Assembly: GCF_029094525.1 (NCBI RefSeq)
Contig: NZ_CP119107.1
Span: 1,054,001 to 1,118,000 of the forward strand
Origin: Pullulanibacillus sp. KACC 23026
GTDB taxonomy: Bacteria; Bacillota; Bacilli; Bacillales; Sporolactobacillaceae
DNA length: 64,000 bases
Direction: 5' to 3'
Part shown: positions 45,617 through 54,136 of the stretch, in pieces
Numbering within the stretch: the stretch's first letter is position 1
How the letters are laid out: the number at the start of each line of letters is the position of its first letter
Position numbers and translations under genes: made by a program
Notes under the pieces: generated by a model
Told to the model about the DNA's origin: nothing
The model's database searches: none
What the model saw: the letters and a program-made list of their open reading frames with translations, nothing else

Positions 45617-45629
45617 ATATATGATATAT
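45617..45629. promoter_or_regulatory. Candidate GntR operator B
   Basis: ATATATGATATAT, identical to 53106-53118 and to the reverse complement of 55582-55594. Confidence 0.6.
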
Positions 45630-45894
45630 AGTATATAAGGACGAATAAACAATGTCTCTATTATGGTCCTAATTATTTAATTTTTTTCCTGTAGACTACT
45701 TCATCAATAAAAATTTTAATTGATAGAAACCATCATTAATATTAATGAAGCAGTCTGATCCTTCGTCATTTTTAAGAAGTCCTTTAAAAAACCGCATGTC
45801 AGCGTTTTCTAAGGAGTAAAATATAGTATTTCATTTACTAGGTGATAACGGAGGAGTGAAATGGTTAAAAAGAATTCACGTTCTGCTCTTAAAA

Positions 45895-45908
45895 TGTAAG
45901 CGCATACG
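45895..45908 (+). promoter_or_regulatory. cre-like site upstream of CUT1 ABC operon
   Basis: TGTAAGCGCATACG matches cre TGNAANCGNNNNCA at all fixed positions but the last. Confidence 0.45.
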
Positions 45909-46019
45909 TTACGAAGTGTCTTGGGGCAAGAGAATGAGAAGGGGCTATCTGTCTTAGAAAATTAGTAGGTGGAATGGTAAGGAATGTCTTTTCATGCTCA
46001 CCAAAAAAGGAGGAGGTTT

Positions 46020-46118
46020 GTGAAGAATAAGTTTGCGGAATGTTGGGATGGGTGTGAGCCCTCCTTCGTTCAATTTACCCATGTTAAAGTCGTAACCTTA
46101 ATGGTTAGTAAAGAATGA
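46020..46118 (+). CDS. Possible 32-codon small ORF
   Basis: GTG at 46020 is preceded by AAGGAGGAGG, the strongest RBS in this region. The frame VKNKFAECWDGCEPSFVQF... stops at 46116-46118. It could be a leader peptide or chance. No homologue recognised. Confidence 0.2.
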   Translation: MKNKFAECWDGCEPSFVQFTHVKVVTLMVSKE

Positions 46119-46259
46119 CGTGACGCGTATGCAAGTTTTAGACAGAAAGGTTATTTCTTAAAGCTGCTGTTTCCATTTTAAGAACGATCAAGTGAGCCTC
46201 ATTGGGCCAAAAAGAGAAAGCAAAAGGATATTCTCAATGTTTCTTGAAAGGAGATTACT

Positions 46260-47171
46260 ATGCGAAGTAAACCCAATAAGAAAGAAATGCCAAATGGCAG
46301 TTCTAAAAAGTTAAAAGGCAATCAATGGATGTGGTACATCTTTTTATTGCCGACCCTTTTAGGGATTCTATGCTTTATGGTTTATCCTATCTTAGAATCG
46401 CTACGCCTTAGTCTTTTCCATACATCGGGTGGGGGAGAAACGTGGGCAGGATTTGATAATTACAAAACAGTTTTGACATCAGGGGAATTTTGGAATTCTG
46501 TCTATAACACGTTCTATATTGGTCTATTTCAAATGATTATTACAATCCCACTTGGATTTATATTTGCTTCTATGATCAATTCGGTTACGATTGCCAAGAA
46601 CTTCTTTAAAGTTATTTTCTTTTTGCCTAATGTTACGGCAATTGTTGCGGCAGCTATGATCTTTACTTTTGTATTACATCCTGATATGGGCTTATTAAAC
46701 TACTTTTTAGGAAAATTGGGGCTACCACAACCCTTATGGCTGGCCGATCCAAGCACAGCAAAATGGGCCATTATTTTACTGGGGGTTTGGCATTGGATTG
46801 GGTTTGTCATTATTATTTGCTTAGCCAATTTGCAAGCGATTTCACCAGAGCTCTATGAAGCCTCTACTATTGATGGAGCAAGCAGTTTTCAACAATGGTT
46901 ATTCATTACGATTCCAAACATGGTTGGGACTTTTGCCTTTTTACTAATAACAGGTTGGATTGGCGCTTTACAGAGGTTTAACGATGTTTATGTGATTGGT
47001 GGTCCTACAGGAAGTCCGAACCGATCGATTCAAACGGTCGTGGCCTATATTTATGAACATGGTTTCACCGGATTTCAATTTGGATTAGCATCCGCTGCCA
47101 CTTACGTACTCTTTGTCATTATCCTTATTTTCACTGTATTTAATTTAAAGATTACCAATATGAAATTATAG
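46260..47171 (+). CDS. CUT1 sugar ABC transporter permease (MalF type)
   Basis: 303 aa; ATG at 46260 with AAAGGAG upstream. Six membrane helices. The permease-ATPase coupling EAA loop is ELYEASTIDGASSFQQWLFITIPNM. N-terminal LLPTLLGILCFMVYPILESLRLSLF is typical of MalF/LacF-like subunits. Works with the next permease and the binding protein encoded at 48175. No ATPase gene is present. Likely imports a pectin-derived glycoside, judging from the catabolic genes that follow. Confidence 0.9.
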   Translation: MRSKPNKKEMPNGSSKKLKGNQWMWYIFLLPTLLGILCFMVYPILESLRLSLFHTSGGGETWAGFDNYKTVLTSGEFWNSVYNTFYIGLFQMIITIPLGFIFASMINSVTIAKNFFKVIFFLPNVTAIVAAAMIFTFVLHPDMGLLNYFLGKLGLPQPLWLADPSTAKWAIILLGVWHWIGFVIIICLANLQAISPELYEASTIDGASSFQQWLFITIPNMVGTFAFLLITGWIGALQRFNDVYVIGGPTGSPNRSIQTVVAYIYEHGFTGFQFGLASAATYVLFVIILIFTVFNLKITNMKL

Positions 47172-47189
47172 TAGCAAGGAGGGATTCGC

Positions 47190-48041
47190 TTGGCGGCATT
47201 GACACAGAAAAAAAGATTCTATATTAGTAATTTGATCAAATTTGTCATTTTGTTGATCGGTGGCTTTCTTCTAATGGTTCCCTTTATTTGGATGATAAGT
47301 GTGGGGTTTAGTCGATCCGCGAACGTTACGATGCCTTTTCCACCAAGCCTAATTCCAAAGGATCCTTCCTGGTTCAACTTTGGGATTGTCTTTGAGAACG
47401 GCCAGATTTTTAGAGCCTACCTCAACTCGGGCATTGTGACCTTTAGTTCAGTTGTTTTGGGAGTGGCGTCTTCTCTTTTGGGGGGCTATGCTTTTTCGAA
47501 AGGGAAATTTAAAGGGAAACGTTTGCTTTTCATCGTTGTATTAGCGACGTTAATGATTCCCATGGAACCACGTCTCATTCCTATGTATGAGATGTTTAAT
47601 AAACTAGGCATGTTGAATACATTTTGGCCCTTAATTCTTCCAGCAATGGTCAATGGGTTTGGAATATTTCTCTGTAAGCAATATTTTGATCGACTTCCAG
47701 ATAGTTTACGAGAATCAGCCCAAATTGATGGTGCTAAAGAATTTACCATTTTCTTTAAAATTTACTTTCCATTAACAGGACCAATCGCTGCCACTTTAGT
47801 AATTCTAACCTTCATTTGGAGTTGGAATGATTTTGTTTGGCCACTTGTCATATTAAATAACCAAAATTTACAGACTATTCCATTATATCTTGCGAGCTTT
47901 ACTCAAGAAAATGGAACAAGTTTAGGCGGTCTAACAATGGCTTTAGCGACGGTGAGTGTCATTCCAATTATCATTTTGTATCTCTTTTTACAGCGTTTTA
48001 TTATTCAAAGTATTGCTTTAAGCGGTTTGAAAGGGGAATAA
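47190..48041 (+). CDS. CUT1 sugar ABC transporter permease (MalG type)
   Basis: 283 aa; TTG at 47190 with AAGGAGGG upstream, 18 bp after the partner gene. Six helices. EAA loop is LRESAQIDGAKEFTIFFKIYFPLTGP; MalG-like landmarks are LVMVPFIWMISVGFS-type helix 1, LIPMYEMFNKLGMLNT and FIWSWNDFVWPL. Second channel half of the importer. Confidence 0.9.
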   Translation: MAALTQKKRFYISNLIKFVILLIGGFLLMVPFIWMISVGFSRSANVTMPFPPSLIPKDPSWFNFGIVFENGQIFRAYLNSGIVTFSSVVLGVASSLLGGYAFSKGKFKGKRLLFIVVLATLMIPMEPRLIPMYEMFNKLGMLNTFWPLILPAMVNGFGIFLCKQYFDRLPDSLRESAQIDGAKEFTIFFKIYFPLTGPIAATLVILTFIWSWNDFVWPLVILNNQNLQTIPLYLASFTQENGTSLGGLTMALATVSVIPIIILYLFLQRFIIQSIALSGLKGE

Positions 48042-48174
48042 ATCAGGTGTTAATTGTCAAGGGTAATTAAACTTCAACAGAGAGAAATGAAGGAATTACG
48101 GATTCAGCTATTACCAGCGTGTTCATTAAAGCGATATACCTGTTAAATCAATTACAAACTAAGGAGGAAGAGCT

Positions 48175-49539
48175 GTGTTTAAAAGCAAAAAAGGAAAAGC
48201 CTTGGTGTGGGGATTTGTTAGTTTGCTTGTTATGTTAAGCTTTCTGACAGGCTGTGGGTCAACTAGTACTTCGAATAAGAAGGATGGGAAATGGGCCGGT
48301 CAAACCATTACTGTCCAAATGATTGGCAGTTTTAAATTGCAAGATTCAACCGATCCAATTTCAGGGCAAAAAATAAAAGGGCTGCAAGCTTTAAAAGATG
48401 AATTTGAAAAAGAACACCCTGGCGCAACTGTTAACATCGTGACGATGCCATGGGATGGTTATATTCAAAAAACAAAAACAATGGTGACCGGTAACCAAGC
48501 CGATGTGTATCAAATGCCTGGACTTGACAGTGGGTATGCACGTGAAGGTGATCTAGAGCCATTACAAAAGTATATTGATAAAGACCATTTCGACTTAAGC
48601 AAATACGTTGATAACACTGTTGAAGGATGGGAAACAGTTGGTCCTGATGGAAAGAAACAGATCTATGGCCTACCTGTTTTCGGTGACACACGTTTTATTC
48701 TTTATGATAAGAAAATTTTTAAAGATTATGGAGTTAAGGATTTACCTGAACATCCAACTATGGATGATATCATGAATGCAGCCAAACAAATGACAGGCAA
48801 AGATCCAGTGACGGGCCAACAAACCTATGGCGTTTATTTCAATGGTCAAACACCGGAATTCCTGATTACAGACATTGCTGAAGGATTAGGCGGTTCATGG
48901 GGAAGCGGTTTGAACTATAAAGATATGAAATTTGATTTTAATTCACCTCAATATCAAAAAGCCTTGAATTGGTTAATAAGTTTGGAACCATTTGCGCCAA
49001 AAGGAATTACGAGTAATCAAGGTTCTGAGAAATGGTTGACCAAAAATAATAACATTGCTATTATGCTTGACCAAGGACCGGGTTCCTTAATCACTAAGAT
49101 CAATGCTCAAGGACTACAAGACCGGATCGGTATTGTTCAACAGTTCAAAAACGATAAAGGTGTTGGCGGATTGTTTGCCGGAAGCCCATTTGTAATGGCG
49201 AAGAGCAGCAAACATAAAGATCTTGCTTGGGAGTGGATTAAATTCTCATCTTCAGACTTCTTCCAAAAGTATCTTTGGGAGCAATATAATAACATTCCAG
49301 TAATTAAGTCAGCCTACACGGATTGGCAGAGTATTAAAGATGAAAAGCAATTCATGGATCCGATTTTACAAGCCCTAAGCACTCCTTGGACGCCTCACTA
49401 TCCTTGGGTAAACGCAGAACCACGAAATGATTTGTCCTCTGGTGTTCAAGGAGCCTTAACAGGAAAAATGACAGCAAAACAGGCTTTAGACAAAATTGAA
49501 CAGCAGAGTAATGATTGGTTAAAACAACAGAATCAATAA
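48175..49539 (+). CDS. Sugar ABC transporter substrate-binding lipoprotein
   Basis: 454 aa; GTG at 48175 with AAGGAGGA upstream. Lipobox LTGC anchors the protein outside the membrane. Family 1 extracellular solute-binding fold (MalE-like): FEKEHPGATVNIVTMPWDGY, DVYQMPGLDSGYAREGDLEPL, YGLPVFGDTRFILYDKKIF and MLDQGPGS. Gives specificity to the 46260/47190 permeases. A strong terminator-like hairpin follows, so downstream catabolic genes may be expressed at a lower level. Confidence 0.9.
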   Translation: MFKSKKGKALVWGFVSLLVMLSFLTGCGSTSTSNKKDGKWAGQTITVQMIGSFKLQDSTDPISGQKIKGLQALKDEFEKEHPGATVNIVTMPWDGYIQKTKTMVTGNQADVYQMPGLDSGYAREGDLEPLQKYIDKDHFDLSKYVDNTVEGWETVGPDGKKQIYGLPVFGDTRFILYDKKIFKDYGVKDLPEHPTMDDIMNAAKQMTGKDPVTGQQTYGVYFNGQTPEFLITDIAEGLGGSWGSGLNYKDMKFDFNSPQYQKALNWLISLEPFAPKGITSNQGSEKWLTKNNNIAIMLDQGPGSLITKINAQGLQDRIGIVQQFKNDKGVGGLFAGSPFVMAKSSKHKDLAWEWIKFSSSDFFQKYLWEQYNNIPVIKSAYTDWQSIKDEKQFMDPILQALSTPWTPHYPWVNAEPRNDLSSGVQGALTGKMTAKQALDKIEQQSNDWLKQQNQ

Positions 49540-49556
49540 TAGTAAATAAAAATAAG

Positions 49557-49590
49557 GTGTGAGGAGAGGAGCTTCTCCTCACACTTTACA
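49557..49590 (+). terminator. Hairpin after binding-protein gene
   Basis: GTGTGAGGAGA (49557-49567) pairs exactly with TCTCCTCACAC (49574-49584), then TTTACACTTT. Partial terminator or 3'-end stabiliser. Confidence 0.7.
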
Positions 49591-49751
49591 CTTTGAACAG
49601 GCACTAGTCTTTTGGCTATGAAACGGAATCGATTAAAGCTAATTTGAATTGTGATGAATAGTGCTATTCCCTCTATGATTTTAGGAAACTAATCGACAAG
49701 ATAACTCTAGTGAGAAGATGTGTGAAGTAAATACGAAATAGGTGGGTTTGA

Positions 49752-50909
49752 ATGATAAAAATTAAGCGGATACAAAGCAAGAACCATCGACGTTATTGGG
49801 TGAATACAATGCTTCAAATTGTCTTACCAGTAATTGAGGCGTTATCCGAGCGTCGCCTAAAGGAACAGATGCCAATAAAAGGAAAAGTTGACCGAACGGA
49901 TGTCTCACATTTAGAAGCTTTTGGAAGGAGTCTGGCTGGTATTGCGCCATGGCTAGAAACCATTTCTGAGGATGGTGAAGAGAATGCAATGAGAGTGCGA
50001 GCAGCTGAATGCGCAAGATGTGCCATTGATGCAGCGACCGATCCAGGCTCTCCTGATTTCATGAATTTTTCATCCGGTTTTCAACCTATTGTCGATGCTG
50101 CTTTTTTTGCTCATGCCTTAATAAGATCCCCTAAAGAACTTTATGGGAAACTCAATAATAGGGTGAAGCAGAATGTGATTAAGGCCTTAAAGTCGACTCG
50201 TTCGAGAAAGCCTGGGTTTAGCAACTGGTTGTTATTTTCTGCCATGATTGAGACTTTTTTTTATAGCATTGGGGAAGAGTGGGATCCGATGAGAGTGGAT
50301 TTTGCTCTCAAACAACATGAACAATGGTATAAGGGAGACGGTCTCTATGGAGATGGTCCTGAATTCCATATGGATTATTATAATAGTTTCGTCATTCAGC
50401 CAATGCTTGTTGATATTATTGAAACCATTGGAGAGGAATATGAGGATTGGGAGCGTTTAAGAGAAGGAATCATTAATCGAGCGATTAGATATGCGACTAT
50501 TCAAGAGCGAAGTATCTCACCAGAAGGTACCTTCCCAGTTGTAGGGCGGTCGATTGCCTATCGGTTTGGCGTTTTTCAACATTTGTCGCAAATGGCCCTG
50601 CAACATCGACTAATGGAAGAGCTAGATCCGTCACAAGTCCGCTGCGCGTTGACCGCCGTCATTCAACGCCTGGTTGAAGCACCGGGAACGTTTGACGAAA
50701 AGGGTTGGTTACAAGTTGGTTTTTGTGGTTACCAACCAGATATTGGCGAGATGTATATTTCAACCGGGAGTCTCTATTTATGTTCAACTGTCTTTTTGGC
50801 TCTAGGATTACCTGAAAGTGATCCATTTTGGCAAGGCGAAGCGGCATGGACCTCACTAAGGGCTTGGTCGGGGCAATCCTTTTTAATCGATCATGCACTA
50901 AGATCTTAA
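49752..50909 (+). CDS. DUF2264-family protein, putative glycoside hydrolase
   Basis: 385 aa; ATG at 49752 with AGGTGGG upstream. All-alpha (alpha/alpha)6-barrel-type protein recognised as DUF2264: HLEAFGRSLAGIAPWLE, SGFQPIVDAAFFAHALIRSP, NWLLFSAMIETFFYSIGEEWDPMRVDFALKQHEQWYKGDGLYGDGPEFHMDYYNSFVIQPML and FPVVGRSIAYRFG. From memory members have been linked to beta-glucuronidase activity (GH154), but I cannot verify that here. Without a signal peptide it would act inside the cell on the imported saccharide. Confidence 0.8.
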   Translation: MIKIKRIQSKNHRRYWVNTMLQIVLPVIEALSERRLKEQMPIKGKVDRTDVSHLEAFGRSLAGIAPWLETISEDGEENAMRVRAAECARCAIDAATDPGSPDFMNFSSGFQPIVDAAFFAHALIRSPKELYGKLNNRVKQNVIKALKSTRSRKPGFSNWLLFSAMIETFFYSIGEEWDPMRVDFALKQHEQWYKGDGLYGDGPEFHMDYYNSFVIQPMLVDIIETIGEEYEDWERLREGIINRAIRYATIQERSISPEGTFPVVGRSIAYRFGVFQHLSQMALQHRLMEELDPSQVRCALTAVIQRLVEAPGTFDEKGWLQVGFCGYQPDIGEMYISTGSLYLCSTVFLALGLPESDPFWQGEAAWTSLRAWSGQSFLIDHALRS

Positions 50910-50934
50910 TAAATTTTAAGAGGGGGAAGTAACA

Positions 50935-51768
50935 ATGAAGCTTGCATTTACGACCTTGGGATGCCCAAATTGGGAGATGGATACCATTATTACCAAAGCG
51001 GTCGAGTATGGTTATCAGGGGGTTGATTTTCGAGGATATTTAGATCGCTTGGATATTTATAATTTGGATGAATTTACAACGCAGTTAGAGGAAACAAAAT
51101 TAAAGTTCAAAGACGCGTCTCTTGAAATTCCTTGCTTTTCTAGCTCGGTGAGATTGTTTACCAATTCGTCTGAGGAGCTTGCGTCATTTATTAACGAACT
51201 GGAGCACTATGGTGAGTTATGTCAGCATTTTAAGACACCTTACATACGTGTCTTTGGTGGGGGAATTGGTCTTACCTCCCGAACAGAAGCTATAGAGACG
51301 GCCGTCCATAATCTTCATCATATGCTGAAGGTAGCTCGGAAATACGATGTTACTTTACTATTAGAGACACATGATGATTGGACAGATAGTAGGTATGTCG
51401 CGGAAATTTATAATAGGATAGACAGTGCTCATTTTAAAGTTCTTTGGGATGTCCATCACCCTTATCGAACGCTTCAGGAAGACCCAGAACGAACGATGGA
51501 TACAATCGGTGATTTCGTTCGTTATACCCATTGGAAAGACTCATACCCTACTGACCAAACAGAAAAAGGCTTTCAGCTTTGTTTACTAGGTAAAGGGGAT
51601 GTCCCCCTACAACGGATGTACGCACTGCTGAAGGAGAGAAATTATGACGGGTATTATACGTTAGAATGGGAAAAGAAATGGTGGCCAGATATTGAGGAGC
51701 CTGAGGTTGCCTTTAAAGAATACGTTACTTTTATGAAGGGATTATCCAATCAGTCTGATAGTAAATGA
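50935..51768 (+). CDS. TIM-barrel sugar phosphate isomerase/epimerase
   Basis: 277 aa; ATG at 50935 with GAGGGGG upstream. AP-endonuclease-2/xylose-isomerase-like barrel: putative metal ligands Glu in TLLLETHDDW, Asp and His in HFKVLWDVHHPYR, His in YTHWKDSY, and Glu in GYYTLEWEKKW. 25 bp after DUF2264 and 39 bp before a hydroxyacid dehydrogenase, so the three form one catabolic unit. Exact sugar unknown. Confidence 0.82.
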   Translation: MKLAFTTLGCPNWEMDTIITKAVEYGYQGVDFRGYLDRLDIYNLDEFTTQLEETKLKFKDASLEIPCFSSSVRLFTNSSEELASFINELEHYGELCQHFKTPYIRVFGGGIGLTSRTEAIETAVHNLHHMLKVARKYDVTLLLETHDDWTDSRYVAEIYNRIDSAHFKVLWDVHHPYRTLQEDPERTMDTIGDFVRYTHWKDSYPTDQTEKGFQLCLLGKGDVPLQRMYALLKERNYDGYYTLEWEKKWWPDIEEPEVAFKEYVTFMKGLSNQSDSK

Positions 51769-51807
51769 AAAAACTAGATCTAAGTTATTCAAAGGAGGAG
51801 AACACCA

Positions 51808-52806
51808 ATGCTTAAGGGCCTTTATGTCATGGGTGAAGAGGCATTCGAGCGGGTTTATTCACCTGATATAAGAGAAGAGATTGAGCGGTTCATCTCGATA
51901 ATCGCTCCTCTCTTAACTCGCGAGGCGCTCACAGACAATATGGAACTGCTTAGGGACGTCGATGTCATCTTTTCGGGTTGGGGGGCACCAAAATTGGATA
52001 AGGAATTTTTGAGGGCAGTTCCCAATCTAAAGGCTTTCTTCTATGCAGCTGGTTCTGTTAAAGGAATTGTGACAGATGACGTTTGGGAGCGAAATATCCT
52101 TGTTTCAAGCGCATACGCAGCAAACGCTGTTCCAGTGGCTGAATATACACTTTCCCAAATTCTCTACTCTTTAAAAAATGGGTGGCGTTATGCACTCGGT
52201 ATTAAAGGTACTCAGAGGTTTGTAAAAAAAGATTCAAATGCCATTCCAGGTGTTTATGGAAGTACGGTTGGAATTATTTCACTTGGTATGGTGGGACGTC
52301 GAGTATGTGAGCATTTGAAATCGTTTGATCTAGAAGTCATAGCCTATGATCCTTATTGTCGGCAAGAGGATGCAGATGAATTAGGTGTTACACTTTGTTC
52401 TCTGGATGAGTTATTTCGTCGATCCGATGTCGTGTCATTACATACACCGTGGTTAAATGAGACAGAGGGGATGATTACAGGAAATCATTTTGAACTTATG
52501 AAGCCTTATGCCACCTTTATTAATACATCAAGAGGTGCTATCGTCAAAGAAAATGAAATGGTAAAGGTTCTTAAAAAACGTCCAGATTTGTTTGCTATTC
52601 TTGATGTCACATTTCCTGAGCCACCTATGGAAGGATCCCAATTATTTTTATTACCAAACGTCATTCTAACACCGCACATTGCTGGAAGTGAGGGGGCTGA
52701 GTGCCAAAGACTCGCATCTTATATGAAAGAAGAATTTAAAAGATACCTTAAAGGAGAGCCGCTTCAATGGGAAGTTACTAAAGATATATTTTCACGACTC
52801 GCCTGA
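51808..52806 (+). CDS. D-isomer-specific 2-hydroxyacid dehydrogenase
   Basis: 332 aa; ATG at 51808 with AAAGGAGGAG upstream. NAD-binding fold GSTVGIISLGMVGRRV, where the usual GxGxxG has Ser in place of the middle Gly. Catalytic Arg in INTSRGAIVKENEM, acidic residue in DVTFPEPP and catalytic His in LTPHIAGSEG. Reduces or oxidises a 2-keto/2-hydroxy acid. In this set it may act on an aldonic or keto-uronic acid from the preceding steps. Confidence 0.87.
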   Translation: MLKGLYVMGEEAFERVYSPDIREEIERFISIIAPLLTREALTDNMELLRDVDVIFSGWGAPKLDKEFLRAVPNLKAFFYAAGSVKGIVTDDVWERNILVSSAYAANAVPVAEYTLSQILYSLKNGWRYALGIKGTQRFVKKDSNAIPGVYGSTVGIISLGMVGRRVCEHLKSFDLEVIAYDPYCRQEDADELGVTLCSLDELFRRSDVVSLHTPWLNETEGMITGNHFELMKPYATFINTSRGAIVKENEMVKVLKKRPDLFAILDVTFPEPPMEGSQLFLLPNVILTPHIAGSEGAECQRLASYMKEEFKRYLKGEPLQWEVTKDIFSRLA

Positions 52807-53159
52807 GAAAAAGCGTGAGAGATTCTCTTGCTTCAAAGAGCATTGGTGACCAAAATGGGGAGATCACTTTTGATTGGAAGGTGAGTTCAATAATAATGGA
52901 AATTCATGTGCTGGAAGTGCTTCTTTAAATGCAACTCATTATGTGCTGAAGCGGCCAGGTTTTTCCTCAAAAAATAGGGTGGAGATCTGGATATGATGTC
53001 CAAATCTGTTTCTATTTAAATAGGAAAGGAACTATAAAAAGCATTTATGCAGATGAAGGGGGGGTGTTGAAGTCATGCCCAAAAAATGAGTTTAAAAAAT
53101 TGATTATATATGATATATTATAAATTGTTAGGAAATATAAAAGTAAGGGGTCTTTTTCC
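52807..53159. other. Intergenic upstream of GntR gene
   Basis: 353 bp. Contains GntR-type operator C (53106-53118) 41 bp before the regulator start. I see no gene and no convincing terminator for the hydroxyacid dehydrogenase gene. Confidence 0.5.
53106..53118. promoter_or_regulatory. Candidate GntR operator C (autoregulation)
   Basis: ATATATGATATAT directly upstream of the GntR gene. Same 13-mer as sites B and D. Confidence 0.6.
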
Positions 53160-53855
53160 TTGTTGAATTTAAATATGGATCAAGCTGTTTCATTCAGAAC
53201 GAAACAGGAATATGTCTATCAAATTTTGAGGCATGCGATCATGACGTGTCAGCTTAGCCCTGGAGAGAAAATAGTCATTAGTGAAGTAGCCAAGCAGCTT
53301 GAAGTAAGTGCAATCCCTGTTCGAGAAGCTCTGCAGCTGCTGAATTCAGAGGAGTTGGTAACCTACAGTGCCCATTCAGGAGCGATCGTTTCGCCAATTA
53401 CTAGGAATTCAGTTGTAGAGACTTTTGTTATTAAAGAAGCTCTAGAAGGCGTAGCGACAAGAGAGGCTTCACTAATCGCTAAACAAGAGGATATTTTACT
53501 TTTAAAAGGAATTTTAGGGAAAATGGATGAATTATTGGAGAGCAACAATTTCGATAAATGGGCGTATCACAATGCGGAATTTCATACGACGATTGTATCG
53601 ATGGCTAACATGCCCACTTTATCGAGTATGCATTTAAAAATTGTTGATAAATGGGATCGCATTCACAAGTACTTTTTCAGTGAAATGCTGAATCACAGGC
53701 ATGTCCAATCTCAGGAAGAACATTATGAGATTTTAAGTGCGATTGAAAAAAGGGATGCAAAAGAAGCTGAGCTATTAATTAAAAATCACAATCAAAAGGC
53801 GTTGGCTGATTATATGCTAGAGCTAAACAGTCCGAACGACGCATCACCTAAATAA
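53160..53855 (+). CDS. GntR-family regulator, FadR/FCD subfamily
   Basis: 231 aa; TTG at 53160 (or 53163) with AAGGGG upstream. Winged helix at residues 14-75 (YVYQILRHAIMTCQLSPGEKIVISEVAKQLEVSAIPVREALQLLNSEELV). The FCD effector domain follows, with metal-ligand type residues (HNAEFHTTIV, EEHYEIL). FCD regulators sense small carboxylates or sugar acids, fitting a uronate or keto-sugar-acid inducer. The shared palindrome at four promoters in this window is its probable target. Confidence 0.87.
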   Translation: MLNLNMDQAVSFRTKQEYVYQILRHAIMTCQLSPGEKIVISEVAKQLEVSAIPVREALQLLNSEELVTYSAHSGAIVSPITRNSVVETFVIKEALEGVATREASLIAKQEDILLLKGILGKMDELLESNNFDKWAYHNAEFHTTIVSMANMPTLSSMHLKIVDKWDRIHKYFFSEMLNHRHVQSQEEHYEILSAIEKRDAKEAELLIKNHNQKALADYMLELNSPNDASPK

Positions 53856-53869
53856 GAGTAACCAATTAA

Positions 53870-53908
53870 AGCCAGATGCTTATTTTTCGATAAATGCTCT
53901 GGTTTTCC
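53870..53908 (+). terminator. Terminator after GntR gene
   Basis: CCAGA (53872-53876) and TCTGG (53898-53902), with inner TTAT/ATAA pairing, then TTTT. Confidence 0.65.
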
Positions 53909-54025
53909 TTCTTATTTAATAGTTAGAAATCATGAGTAAATACCGAAAAAAGAATGATAAACCATTTTAGGCAAGTTGGGTATTAAGATTTCAATGAATG
54001 ACGTAATCCATTAAATCGATAATAA

Positions 54026-54039
54026 TGAAAGCGCTTATT
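54026..54039 (+). promoter_or_regulatory. cre-like site upstream of oxidoreductase gene
   Basis: TGAAAGCGCTTATT carries the full cre core (TGAAAGCGCT) but lacks the final CA. Confidence 0.4.
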
Positions 54040-54136
54040 AGAAAAACGATAGGTTTTGTGAGGTTCTAACATTCGGAATAATCTATTTTTATTTTAAAAT
54101 TTATTTGAGTATTCAAAAAAACAGGAGGTTAGGGAA

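Larger units (their letters stand above)
45352..46259. other. 908-bp intergenic control region
   Basis: Divergent promoter region between the minus-strand operon and the plus-strand ABC operon. It holds two GntR-type palindromes (45404-45416, 45617-45629), a cre-like site (45895-45908) and two RBS-led micro-frames: GGAGGAG before a 12-codon frame at 45860, and AAGGAGGAGG before a 32-codon frame at 46020. No full gene. The leader between the second operator and the permease gene is over 600 bp, unusually long. Confidence 0.6.
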
